DNA from: Planctomycetota bacterium
GTDB lineage: Bacteria > Planctomycetota > B129-G9
Length of the DNA: 6,449 nucleotides
Reading direction: 5' to 3'
NCBI GenBank assembly: GCA_003644325.1
Contig: QNCA01000086.1
Coordinates: forward strand, 1 to 6,449
Of the stretch, positions 1-5,750 are shown in pieces. The notes below the pieces were generated by a model. The model saw nothing but the letters and a program-made list of their open reading frames with translations, searched no databases and had not been told where the DNA came from. The position numbers and the translations under genes are program-made. Position 1 is the first letter of the stretch. Every line of letters begins with the position of its first letter.

Positions 1-1
1 C

Positions 2-454
2 GACGGATACCGCGTAACCGGGCGGGAGCCGCGCGAGCAGCGCCCCTTCGACAGGAGGCAGATGCTGGTAATGAACTATATCCCCGTACACAACCTGGTC
101 TTTCGCCGCGAATGTCTCGACCGTGCCGGCATCTTCGACGAGAACCTGGTCATACACGAGGACTGGGACATGTGGGTGCGGCTGTCGCAGAACTACGACT
201 TCGTCCCGGTTTACAAAAACACGGCCGATGTACGCTGGTGGCGGGACAGGACCAGCCTGACGTTCAAGCGCCGGGCGCCGTCCATCGGCGCGATGCGCGC
301 GATATACAGGAAGTACGCCGCCCTGACGGAAAACGACGCGGAGACCCGCCGCCGCCAGCGGCACTGCCTGCGTACCGTCGTCAACGAAGTCCGCGCCCTG
401 CGCGAAGAAATGAAAAGTAAGCATGCAAAAATCTTGGAAGGGGCGCGTCGGTGA
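2..454 (+). CDS. Glycosyltransferase family 2, C-terminal part (5' truncated by window edge)
   Basis: The reading frame is open from base 2 with no stop until the TGA at 452-454, so the gene begins left of the window; the ATG at 62 is internal, not the start. The visible 150 residues are the C-terminal part of a GT2 (GT-A fold) glycosyltransferase. Residues 25-36 (NYIPVHNLVFRR) and the acidic EDWDMW motif at 53-58, followed by VRLS, match the region where GT2 enzymes carry the catalytic base and acceptor-side residues. The N-terminal nucleotide-sugar half and DXD motif are outside the window. The last ~50 residues are charged and probably helical, with no membrane segment. Expected role: cytoplasmic transfer of a sugar from a nucleotide-sugar donor during polysaccharide assembly; donor and acceptor cannot be read from the fragment. 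The stop codon lies inside the palindromic repeat that begins at 450, so the natural C-terminus may have been altered by that element. Confidence 0.85.
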   Translation, partial: DGYRVTGREPREQRPFDRRQMLVMNYIPVHNLVFRRECLDRAGIFDENLVIHEDWDMWVRLSQNYDFVPVYKNTADVRWWRDRTSLTFKRRAPSIGAMRAIYRKYAALTENDAETRRRQRHCLRTVVNEVRALREEMKSKHAKILEGARR

Positions 455-517
455 CTGTCACCATTACGGAGCCGTCCCCGATGTATCGGGGGCGGGTCAT
501 AGATGGTGACTGTCACC
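450..517. repeat. 68-bp symmetric palindromic REP/MITE-like element
   Basis: Two identical copies of GGTGACTGTCACC lie at 450-462 and 505-517. Each is itself a palindrome (GGTGAC-T-GTCACC). Including two more inward bases (AT / AT), they form 15-bp terminal inverted repeats at 450-464 and 503-517 that match at 14 of 15 positions. Between them, CCGTCCCCGA (472-481) pairs with TCGGGGGCGG (486-495) around a TGTA loop, ten pairs including one T-G wobble. The outer repeats and the inner hairpin share exactly the same centre (between 483 and 484), so the whole unit is one long imperfect palindrome. It lies in the only non-coding gap of the window. This arrangement is typical of small non-autonomous palindromic repeats (REP, BIME or MITE class). 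No transposase is visible and no clear target duplication flanks it. The hairpin has no following T-run, so a rho-independent terminator role is unlikely. Confidence 0.8.
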
Positions 518-544
518 GCGCCAAGAACCTTATCGGTGCGGTGA
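513..544 (+). promoter_or_regulatory. Inverted repeat covering the translation start region of the 546 gene
   Basis: TCACCGCGCC (513-522) can pair with GGTGCGGTGA (535-544): ten pairs including one G-T wobble, with a 12-base loop. The left arm reuses the right end of the palindromic element, so this stem competes with the element's own folding. The right arm ends two bases before the ATG at 546 and contains the only G-rich stretch near that start (GGTGA), which is poorly placed as a Shine-Dalgarno site. In mRNA the stem could mask the start and lower or regulate translation. The pairing is seen directly; the regulatory role is inference. Confidence 0.45.
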
Positions 545-545
545 A

Positions 546-1670
546 ATGACGAACCGCGAAGAAAAAACCGGGGTCATCCTCCTCACAATGGAGGATTCGG
601 AGGACACGATTGAGTGTCTGGCGTCGCTTGAAAAGATAGGGCGCGCGGGCGTGGAGATAATCCTCGTCGGCAACGGCTCCGGCGATGAATGCATCGCGCG
701 GATACGACGCCGGTTTCCGGACATCAACATAATACACAGCGCCGAGAACCTCGGGTTTTCCGGCGGGTGCAACCTGGGCATCCGCGCCGCCGTGGAGGAA
801 CTCGATTGCACATACATACTGCTCCTCAACAACGACACGGTGGTCGAGCCGGACATGCTCGATGAGATGACGGACACCCTCAACAGCGCGCCGGATATCG
901 CCGCCGTCGGCGCGAAGGTACATTTCTACGACAGGCCCGACGTGATAAACCATGTCGGGGGCGTTATGGACCCCGTCACCGGCACGGGAACACACGAGGG
1001 AATTTTCGAGAAAGATGCGGGACAATACGAAGCAATCCGCGAGTGTGATTACATAACGGGCGCGGCCTTGTTTACAAGCGCGGAGATTCTGGAGAAAGTG
1101 GGCCTGCTCGACCCGGCATACTTCATCTACTTCGAGGACACCGACTGGTGCGCGCGCGCGCGCGCAAAAGGCATGCGGGTGGTGGTAAACCCGCGCGCGA
1201 AGGTCCGGCACAAAATCAGCCGAACCATGGGTTCTCTCCTGACGCTGTACGTCGATGCGCGCAACCGCGGGCTTTATATATGGAAGAATTACCCGGAGAA
1301 CTTCGACCGCTTTGTCGAATCATACGCCCGCGACATGGTACGGCTGTTGAAAAAATTCGAAAAGGAAAAGGCGTACTCGAAGATACTGGCGGTAGTAATG
1401 GGGCTGGATGATTTTTGCCGGGGGAACTTCGGCAAGGGACGAATAGACGAGGCGCGGAGGATAGACCCGCGGTTCGAGCCGGCGCTGAGAACCCATGCCA
1501 GGCTGCGACGGCTTGTCATGCTGGCGCGCAGGGCGCCCTTGTCGTTGGAGAAGCGGATACGGAGGATGGTCCGCCAGGGCAAGGAACACTGGCCGGCCCG
1601 GGCGGCGGGAGACGCGCCCGAACTGCGGCTCGCGACACGCGGAAAAGAGAGGGTTGCGATAACGACATGA
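546..1670 (+). CDS. Glycosyltransferase family 2 (rhamnosyltransferase-like GT2)
   Basis: A complete 374-residue GT2 (GT-A fold) glycosyltransferase of the broad group that includes WbbL-type rhamnosyltransferases. The first strand is at residues 10-14. ENLGFSGGCNLGI (67-79) is the hallmark nucleotide-sugar loop. LLLNNDT (92-98) holds the metal-binding NDT that stands in for DXD. DYITGAALF (168-176) and FEDTDWCAR (196-204) carry the acidic catalytic-base region. VRHK (220-223) and DARNRGLYIWKN (237-248) are also typical of the family. The C-terminal ~90 residues (285-374) are Arg/Lys-rich and variable, possibly for membrane or partner contact; there is no clear membrane helix. The ATG at 546 is the only ATG, GTG or TTG start in frame before the catalytic domain, because an in-frame TGA lies at 507-509. 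It has no good Shine-Dalgarno site and follows an inverted repeat. The stop overlaps the next gene's ATG as ATGA. Expected role: sugar addition to a lipid-linked polysaccharide intermediate on the cytoplasmic face; the exact sugar is unknown. Confidence 0.92.
   Translation: MTNREEKTGVILLTMEDSEDTIECLASLEKIGRAGVEIILVGNGSGDECIARIRRRFPDINIIHSAENLGFSGGCNLGIRAAVEELDCTYILLLNNDTVVEPDMLDEMTDTLNSAPDIAAVGAKVHFYDRPDVINHVGGVMDPVTGTGTHEGIFEKDAGQYEAIRECDYITGAALFTSAEILEKVGLLDPAYFIYFEDTDWCARARAKGMRVVVNPRAKVRHKISRTMGSLLTLYVDARNRGLYIWKNYPENFDRFVESYARDMVRLLKKFEKEKAYSKILAVVMGLDDFCRGNFGKGRIDEARRIDPRFEPALRTHARLRRLVMLARRAPLSLEKRIRRMVRQGKEHWPARAAGDAPELRLATRGKERVAITT
1150..1165. repeat. (GC)8 dinucleotide tract inside the GT2 gene
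   Basis: Sixteen bases of uninterrupted alternating G and C lie directly after the codon for Trp201 and encode the Ala-Arg-Ala-Arg run behind the FEDTDW catalytic motif. A change of one repeat unit would shift the frame and remove the C-terminal ~170 residues. The tract may simply reflect GCG/CGC codon preference. Confidence 0.6.
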
Positions 1671-2482
1671 AAGACGCTTTTGAAATACTGGCCATCATCC
1701 CCGCCCGCAAAGGCTCCAAAGGCCTACCGGGCAAGAACATCCGCGACCTGTGCGGGATGCCGCTTATCGCGCATACCATAAGACAGGCCATCGAATCCCA
1801 ATGCTTCAGCCGGGTGCTGGTATCCACGGACGACGAGGAAATCGCCGCCGTAGGCAAGGGGTTCGGGGCGGAGGTCCCCTTTCTCCGGCCCAAGCCGATG
1901 GCCGACGACCGGTCGGACATGCGCTCAGCGATAAACCACCTGCTCGACGAAATGAAGGCGCGCGAGGGATACTCGCCGGACATCATTGCAATCCTTTTCC
2001 CGACGTATCCGTTCCGCACATGCGGGTTGATGGAAAAGGTGGTGAACGCAGCGTGCACGGTGGCGGCATTCTCCCAGTGCGCTTATCCGACAAAGACAAA
2101 CCCGTACGAACTAATGCCGGCGGACGCTAAAAGCAGGTGGCCGGTTTTCAGGCCGCTCCTGGAAAACACGCCGGTTCATCCCTCGGCACATGCCTCGCGC
2201 AATCTGCTGTCGCTGATGGGCAACATCCGCGCGGAGGTCAACCTGCCGCCCGGCGTGCGGCAGGGGGATACCTCGTTCGCCCTTCGCCGCGAATACTTCC
2301 TGGCGAGAATCGCCGAAGGGGATGTTCGCTTCGAAAACCAGTGGCACAACACCATAGTCGAGGACCCGGTGCTGCGAATAGACATAAACGACGAGGAAGA
2401 CTTTCTGCTCGCGGAGCAGGTCATACGCGAAGGGCTTTTTGATATAGAGAAGAATGAGAGCAATTGTTACAGCGCCACGTGA
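1667..2482 (+). CDS. CMP-sugar synthetase, acylneuraminate cytidylyltransferase family (NeuA/PseF/LegF-like)
   Basis: A 271-residue cytidylyltransferase, near the usual ~230-residue family size with a short extra C-terminal tail. The family catalyses CTP + nonulosonic acid (sialic, pseudaminic, legionaminic or related) to CMP-sugar + PPi. The N-terminal signature IIPARKGSKGLPGKNI (10-25) is the CTP-binding loop. LVSTDDEEIA (51-60) and FPTYPFR (111-117, family form QPTSPLR) follow. RIDINDEEDFLLAE (237-250) is the C-terminal metal/dimer motif, with Asn241 where many members have a second Asp. Residues 135-205 are divergent, so the substrate cannot be named. The frame is open further upstream to 1415, but the ATG at 1667 is chosen because it places the first beta strand at residues 7-11 and makes an ATGA overlap with the preceding gene; GAGAGGG at 1647-1653 is a distant Shine-Dalgarno site. 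It overlaps the next gene by 29 bp. No NeuB- or NeuC-like gene is in the window. Confidence 0.88.
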   Translation: MKDAFEILAIIPARKGSKGLPGKNIRDLCGMPLIAHTIRQAIESQCFSRVLVSTDDEEIAAVGKGFGAEVPFLRPKPMADDRSDMRSAINHLLDEMKAREGYSPDIIAILFPTYPFRTCGLMEKVVNAACTVAAFSQCAYPTKTNPYELMPADAKSRWPVFRPLLENTPVHPSAHASRNLLSLMGNIRAEVNLPPGVRQGDTSFALRREYFLARIAEGDVRFENQWHNTIVEDPVLRIDINDEEDFLLAEQVIREGLFDIEKNESNCYSAT

Positions 2483-3503
2483 TGGAAGGAACAGCCTGCT
2501 GTTGAAGCGTCCGCTTGGGGAGACGCTCATAGCGCGGGCGGTGCGCATACTGGCGGAATCGCCCATGGTCACGGCGGTGTACGGGATGACCAGCCACCCG
2601 GAATACGCGGAGCATTTCGAGGCGCTGAACGTCCGACGCTGCGACCCCTTCGAAAGACAGGGCGCGGACCTGACCGTCTGCATCGACGCGCACTACCCGA
2701 TGCTGACCGCCGAGACTATCGAGAAGGCCGCGGAATTCGCGCGGACGCTCCGCTGCCCCATACAGTCACTGAGTCCGGTTGCCGAGCATCCGGCGCTGAG
2801 TTTCGAGACGCTGGAACGCCTACACATGCGACTCGACGTGAAGACGCCGGAGTATTCGATTGACATCAACCTGAGCGGGACACCCGACAAGGACGTCATT
2901 TACTGGCTGAACGTGATTGCCTTCAGAAACGAAAAGATCGTCGCGAGCGGTTGGACGGAGTTCAGCATACCCGCGTATCAGCAAGCCTTCGGCGTGCCGC
3001 AGGCGTCGTCCGGGCCGGGGGGGAACGGCTTCGCCGCCGAAATCATGGTGGATGTCGTCGTCGAGAAAAGAGGCTGCAACGCTTGTATAACCGCGTTCTG
3101 GAATTTTCCGGAGGGTGCGGACGTGTTTCATGTAGCGCTCTTCCGCACGTCGGAGACGCTGCTGGGCAAGGCCAAGCAGTACACGATCCCCGGCCTGATG
3201 CATTCCGACCCGCTGTCGGGCTGCCTGGTAAACCCGGTCACCGGCGATAAACTTGTCAACAGGCAGGTCTTGCCGCCGCTGATGGAACGCACGAACGCGG
3301 TAATCGCCGGCGGGGCAAGGGACGTTGCGGACATACTCGCGGGCAAGAGACCAAAGTCCCTCAGGGGCATGTACCTGAGCGAGGAAGAATCAACATGCAT
3401 AAGACATGAACTGGATATCCTGCGTCTAAGGCCGAGACTCCTGTCTCAGATGAAATCGAAAGAAGCAATTCGGCCCGGTCAAACTACAAGAGAAGAGCCA
3501 TGA
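2454..3503 (+). CDS. Hypothetical protein with degenerate nucleotidyltransferase-like N-terminus and unrecognised C-terminal domain
   Basis: A 349-residue protein I do not recognise as a named family. Residues 1-110 follow the strand/helix pattern of the cytidylyltransferase encoded just upstream. MRAIVTAPRDGRNSLLLKRP takes the place of the IIPARKGSKGLPGKN loop. VTAVYGMTSHPEYAEHFEAL (39-58) resembles the LVSTDDEEI segment. LTVCIDAHYPMLTAETIEKA (73-92) resembles the FPTYPFRTCGLMEK segment. The GSKGLPGK catalytic loop is absent, so ordinary CTP chemistry is doubtful. Residues 110-200 include a Gly/Pro-rich stretch (181-193). Residues 200-330 form a separate region with two Cys (208, 211) and EIMVDVVVEKRG (196-207), which I cannot place. 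There is no signal peptide or membrane helix. The start at 2454 puts the first strand at residues 2-6; the Shine-Dalgarno is weak, so translation probably couples to the upstream gene it overlaps by 29 bp. It ends with an ATGA overlap into the next gene. Possible roles (inference): non-catalytic partner of the CMP-sugar synthetase, or an enzyme that modifies its sugar. Being a real gene is near certain; the function is open. Confidence 0.85.
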   Translation: MRAIVTAPRDGRNSLLLKRPLGETLIARAVRILAESPMVTAVYGMTSHPEYAEHFEALNVRRCDPFERQGADLTVCIDAHYPMLTAETIEKAAEFARTLRCPIQSLSPVAEHPALSFETLERLHMRLDVKTPEYSIDINLSGTPDKDVIYWLNVIAFRNEKIVASGWTEFSIPAYQQAFGVPQASSGPGGNGFAAEIMVDVVVEKRGCNACITAFWNFPEGADVFHVALFRTSETLLGKAKQYTIPGLMHSDPLSGCLVNPVTGDKLVNRQVLPPLMERTNAVIAGGARDVADILAGKRPKSLRGMYLSEEESTCIRHELDILRLRPRLLSQMKSKEAIRPGQTTREEP

Positions 3504-4552
3504 GAATTACCATTATCCATACGCCGGCGGACACGGAAAACGCCGGGCTGCTGAACAACCTGCGCGAAATACTGGAAAGAGGCCTGGTGGAGGTCCGGAC
3601 CCTGCTGTGCTGCGACGGTCATGCGCCGCGCCGACACGGCGCGGAGATAATCGAGGAAAGCGAGTTCTCCGCGGCATTGTCGGCCCACTTCGGCGAATGG
3701 TCGCCGGATGCCATTGTCATGTCCGACCGGCTGAACGGCAGCAAACATATCGCGCGCGGACTGGCGCGTACACACGGCGTGGGAGTGCTGACGCTCAAGA
3801 AAACCGTATTCCCCGACAGGGCATACTTCGCGCCGGACCCGGCGGCAAACGGACGCGAGCGCAAGTGGAAACCGCTTGAAGAGTTCGAAAGGTTCCGACT
3901 CGACCAGTTCCTCGGCGACGGCGGCCGGTTAGACGACAACAACGAAATCTACAAATACCTTGCCGAGATTAAGCCGGTGCTGTTGATAGTCGACCACAGT
4001 TCAGAGTACGACGCCTTCCCCGACGACTGGCACGCCGACGTCGCCGGAGCCGTAACGGCCGCCGGAAACAACATACTGACATGCGAGCGGCAAAGGGACA
4101 TTTGCACCCCCGACTCCTGCGGGCAGACAATGAGCCTTAGCGGCGATGCCGTTCTTAAGAAAATATCCTGCGAAGAAATATGCATGGAGGATGCAATCCG
4201 CGCCTGCCGCTGCGTGATAACCAACGGCTCGCTGCTCGGCCTGAAGGCGCTCCACATGCGCAAGCGCGTCTTCGTCGTTGGCAAGTGCGCCTATTCCGGA
4301 CTGGGTTTCACACACGACGTGCCCTTCGGCGAAGACTTCACGCTTAGAATTCGCGAAGCGCTGGAGGGGACAAATCCGGACGAGCCGCCGTGGCACTACG
4401 AAAGATTCCTCTACGATTTCATCTTCGGGGATCTGCTGACACTGGAAGAAGAAGGCAGACGCTTCGCCGAAGAAGCGGAGGGGCGTGTCGTCGACGCGCT
4501 GTTCCGGGCCATGCCCGTCGAAAGGGGCGCCAGGGTGCTGGTCGGAGGATAG
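3500..4552 (+). CDS. Capsule polysaccharide biosynthesis (KpsS/KpsC-like) GT-B transferase, divergent
   Basis: A 350-residue protein whose C-terminal third resembles the capsule-synthesis family typified by the beta-Kdo transferases KpsS and KpsC. CVITNGSLLGLKAL (238-251), KRVFVVGKCAYSGLGFTHDV (255-274) match the family pattern of a Ser/Thr-containing turn, GLxAL helix, V-x-G-x-A-x-Y and G-x-T. VGVLTLKKTVFPDRAYFAPD (94-113) fits the family's segment near the domain junction, and VLLIVDHSSEYD (160-171) fits the start of the second Rossmann-like half. There is no signal peptide or membrane segment, as expected for a cytoplasmic or peripheral enzyme. KpsS/KpsC use CMP-Kdo, so a nearby CMP-sugar synthetase makes a matching supplier plausible. 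Deviations: there is no His-Pro dipeptide anywhere, although many CMP-sugar-using GT-B enzymes have one, and six Cys cluster at 195-237. Start: ATGA overlap with the previous gene, with purine-rich AAGAGAAGAG at 3488-3497 as ribosome site. It could instead be another GT-B transferase; family placement is moderate. Confidence 0.65.
   Translation: MRITIIHTPADTENAGLLNNLREILERGLVEVRTLLCCDGHAPRRHGAEIIEESEFSAALSAHFGEWSPDAIVMSDRLNGSKHIARGLARTHGVGVLTLKKTVFPDRAYFAPDPAANGRERKWKPLEEFERFRLDQFLGDGGRLDDNNEIYKYLAEIKPVLLIVDHSSEYDAFPDDWHADVAGAVTAAGNNILTCERQRDICTPDSCGQTMSLSGDAVLKKISCEEICMEDAIRACRCVITNGSLLGLKALHMRKRVFVVGKCAYSGLGFTHDVPFGEDFTLRIREALEGTNPDEPPWHYERFLYDFIFGDLLTLEEEGRRFAEEAEGRVVDALFRAMPVERGARVLVGG
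4544..4548 (+). promoter_or_regulatory. Shine-Dalgarno site GGAGG for the GT4 gene at 4554
   Basis: GGAGG with a 5-base spacer to the ATG at 4554 is the clearest ribosome-binding site in the window. It decides the start of the following gene against an in-frame upstream GTG at 4485, which would add residues that do not fit a GT4 N-terminus. It lies in the last codons of the preceding gene. Confidence 0.75.
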
Positions 4553-4553
4553 G

Positions 4554-5750
4554 ATGAAGATATGCCTTGTATCGCATGAATACCCTCGGGCCGGCGGCGG
4601 CCCATGGGGCGGCGTCGGGGCGTACACCAGCAACATCGCGCGCGCGCTGGCATCGTTCGGGCACGAGGTATATGTTATCGGTTCCGGCGAAACCGAATCG
4701 CGAGAGGAAGACGACGCCGTTACGGTAATCCGCCTGCCGTTGAACGCGCCGAAAATCATCACGCAGCGCGCGGCGGGCCAGGTACTGGACTACAGCAGCC
4801 GAGTCCGCGAATGCGTGGAGAACCTGCACGGGGAAGTCGGCCTGGACCTGGTCGAGTTCGCCGACTTCGCCGCCGAGGGATACTCCTTCATCACCTCCGG
4901 CACGCCGCGGCCGCCGCATGTCCTGCGCCTGCATACGTGCCTGGAAATCGTCTTCAAGAACGACGGGCGCGAGTGGACGGAGGAAACGCGGAATATCGCG
5001 GACATGGAACTGGAGACAATCCGCGCGGCCCGTCACGTAACCAGTCCCAGCGTATTCCTGGCGGAACTCACGGCCGGAGCCGCGCGCATAAGCGCATCGA
5101 ACGTCCGTATCGTACCCAACCCCGTCGACACTAATTTCTTCACGCCTTCAAAAGGACACGACGAAGCCCTGGTGCTTAACCCGGGACGCCTGCAGATGCT
5201 CAAGGGCACGCACGTCCTCGGCCGGGCCATCCCGCAAGTGCTGGCCGCCCGCCCCGCCGCGAGATTCATCTTCGCCGGACGCGATACGCTCTCCGGACCC
5301 GGCGGCGCTTCATACAGGCAACACCTGGAAGCGACGCTCGACCGCCGCGCCCTCGGCTCCATACAGTTCACCGGCGAGGTATCACGGACGCGAATGCTGG
5401 AACTTTACAGGCGCGCCGCAGTGGTCGTTGTGCCGTCGATATATGACAACTTTCCCAATACCGTGCTCGAAGCCATGGCCTGCGGCAAGGCCGTCGCGGC
5501 CTCGCGGGTCGGCGGCATACCCGAAATAATTAAAAACGACGAGGGCATCCTGGTTACTCCCGACCGCCCCGAAGAGCTGGCGCGCGCCGTTCTGCGCTAT
5601 CTCGGCGACAGGGACCTGCGCGAAAACGCCGGCATGAACGCCCGCCGCGCCGCCGTCGAGCGGTTCTCGCCCGGCGTAATCGCCGCCGGAATGACGCACA
5701 CATACGAAGAAATCGTTGACAAGAGCAGGGAACCATGCGCGTCGGCATAG
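4554..5750 (+). CDS. Glycosyltransferase family 4 (GT-B fold)
   Basis: A complete 398-residue retaining GT4 glycosyltransferase, typical in length. The N-terminus MKICLVSHEYPRAGGGPWGG (1-20) gives the first strand and the Gly-rich acceptor-domain loop, followed by VGAYTSNIARAL. The domain linker VRIVPNPVDTNFF is at 184-196. The donor domain has NPGRLQMLKG (209-218), with Arg212 and Lys217 expected to contact the donor diphosphate, then FIFAGRD (238-244), FTGEVSR (272-278) and PSIYDNFPNTVLEAMACG (294-311). The EX7E pair is present as Asp298 and Glu306; the Asp variant is common in the DNFPNTVLEAMACG subgroup. GGIPEII (320-326) closes the sugar-binding region. No membrane helix is seen. Expected role: transfer of a hexose-type sugar from a nucleotide donor to the growing polysaccharide at the cytoplasmic face; the sugar is not predictable. 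The start at 4554 is one base after the previous stop. The 3' end overlaps the next gene by 16 bp. Confidence 0.93.
   Translation: MKICLVSHEYPRAGGGPWGGVGAYTSNIARALASFGHEVYVIGSGETESREEDDAVTVIRLPLNAPKIITQRAAGQVLDYSSRVRECVENLHGEVGLDLVEFADFAAEGYSFITSGTPRPPHVLRLHTCLEIVFKNDGREWTEETRNIADMELETIRAARHVTSPSVFLAELTAGAARISASNVRIVPNPVDTNFFTPSKGHDEALVLNPGRLQMLKGTHVLGRAIPQVLAARPAARFIFAGRDTLSGPGGASYRQHLEATLDRRALGSIQFTGEVSRTRMLELYRRAAVVVVPSIYDNFPNTVLEAMACGKAVAASRVGGIPEIIKNDEGILVTPDRPEELARAVLRYLGDRDLRENAGMNARRAAVERFSPGVIAAGMTHTYEEIVDKSREPCASA

Noticed and set aside
472..500. Rho-independent terminator after the first GT2 gene
   Set aside because: The hairpin is strong but is followed by GTCATAGAT and no T-run.
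450..517. CRISPR array
   Set aside because: There are only two 13-base copies, each palindromic, separated by a hairpin rather than a unique spacer.
441..526. Target-site duplication flanking the palindromic element
   Set aside because: GCGC occurs on both sides but is offset by different distances from the element ends; this is not a convincing duplication in GC-rich DNA.
510..545. CTG at 510 as an alternative start of the 546 gene
   Set aside because: CTG is a rare start, it falls inside the palindromic repeat, and the extra 12 residues have no family counterpart.
513..1211. Long antisense open frame (232 codons) opposite the GT2 gene
   Set aside because: It is opposite a clear GT2 gene with conserved motifs, its product is Arg/His/Val-rich with no recognisable domain, and such antisense frames are expected in GC-rich coding DNA.
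1415..1666. N-terminal extension of the CMP-sugar synthetase to an upstream start at 1415
   Set aside because: The added ~84 residues overlap the GT2 gene, have no family counterpart and precede the normal beta-strand start; the ATGA overlap at 1667 fits better.
4485..4553. Upstream GTG start for the first GT4 gene
   Set aside because: GGAGG at 4544-4548 correctly spaced to the ATG at 4554, plus the canonical GT4 N-terminus from that ATG, support 4554.
4001..4762. Antisense open frame (253 codons) spanning two + strand genes
   Set aside because: It crosses the junction of two well-supported genes, has no recognisable motif, and is a codon-composition shadow.
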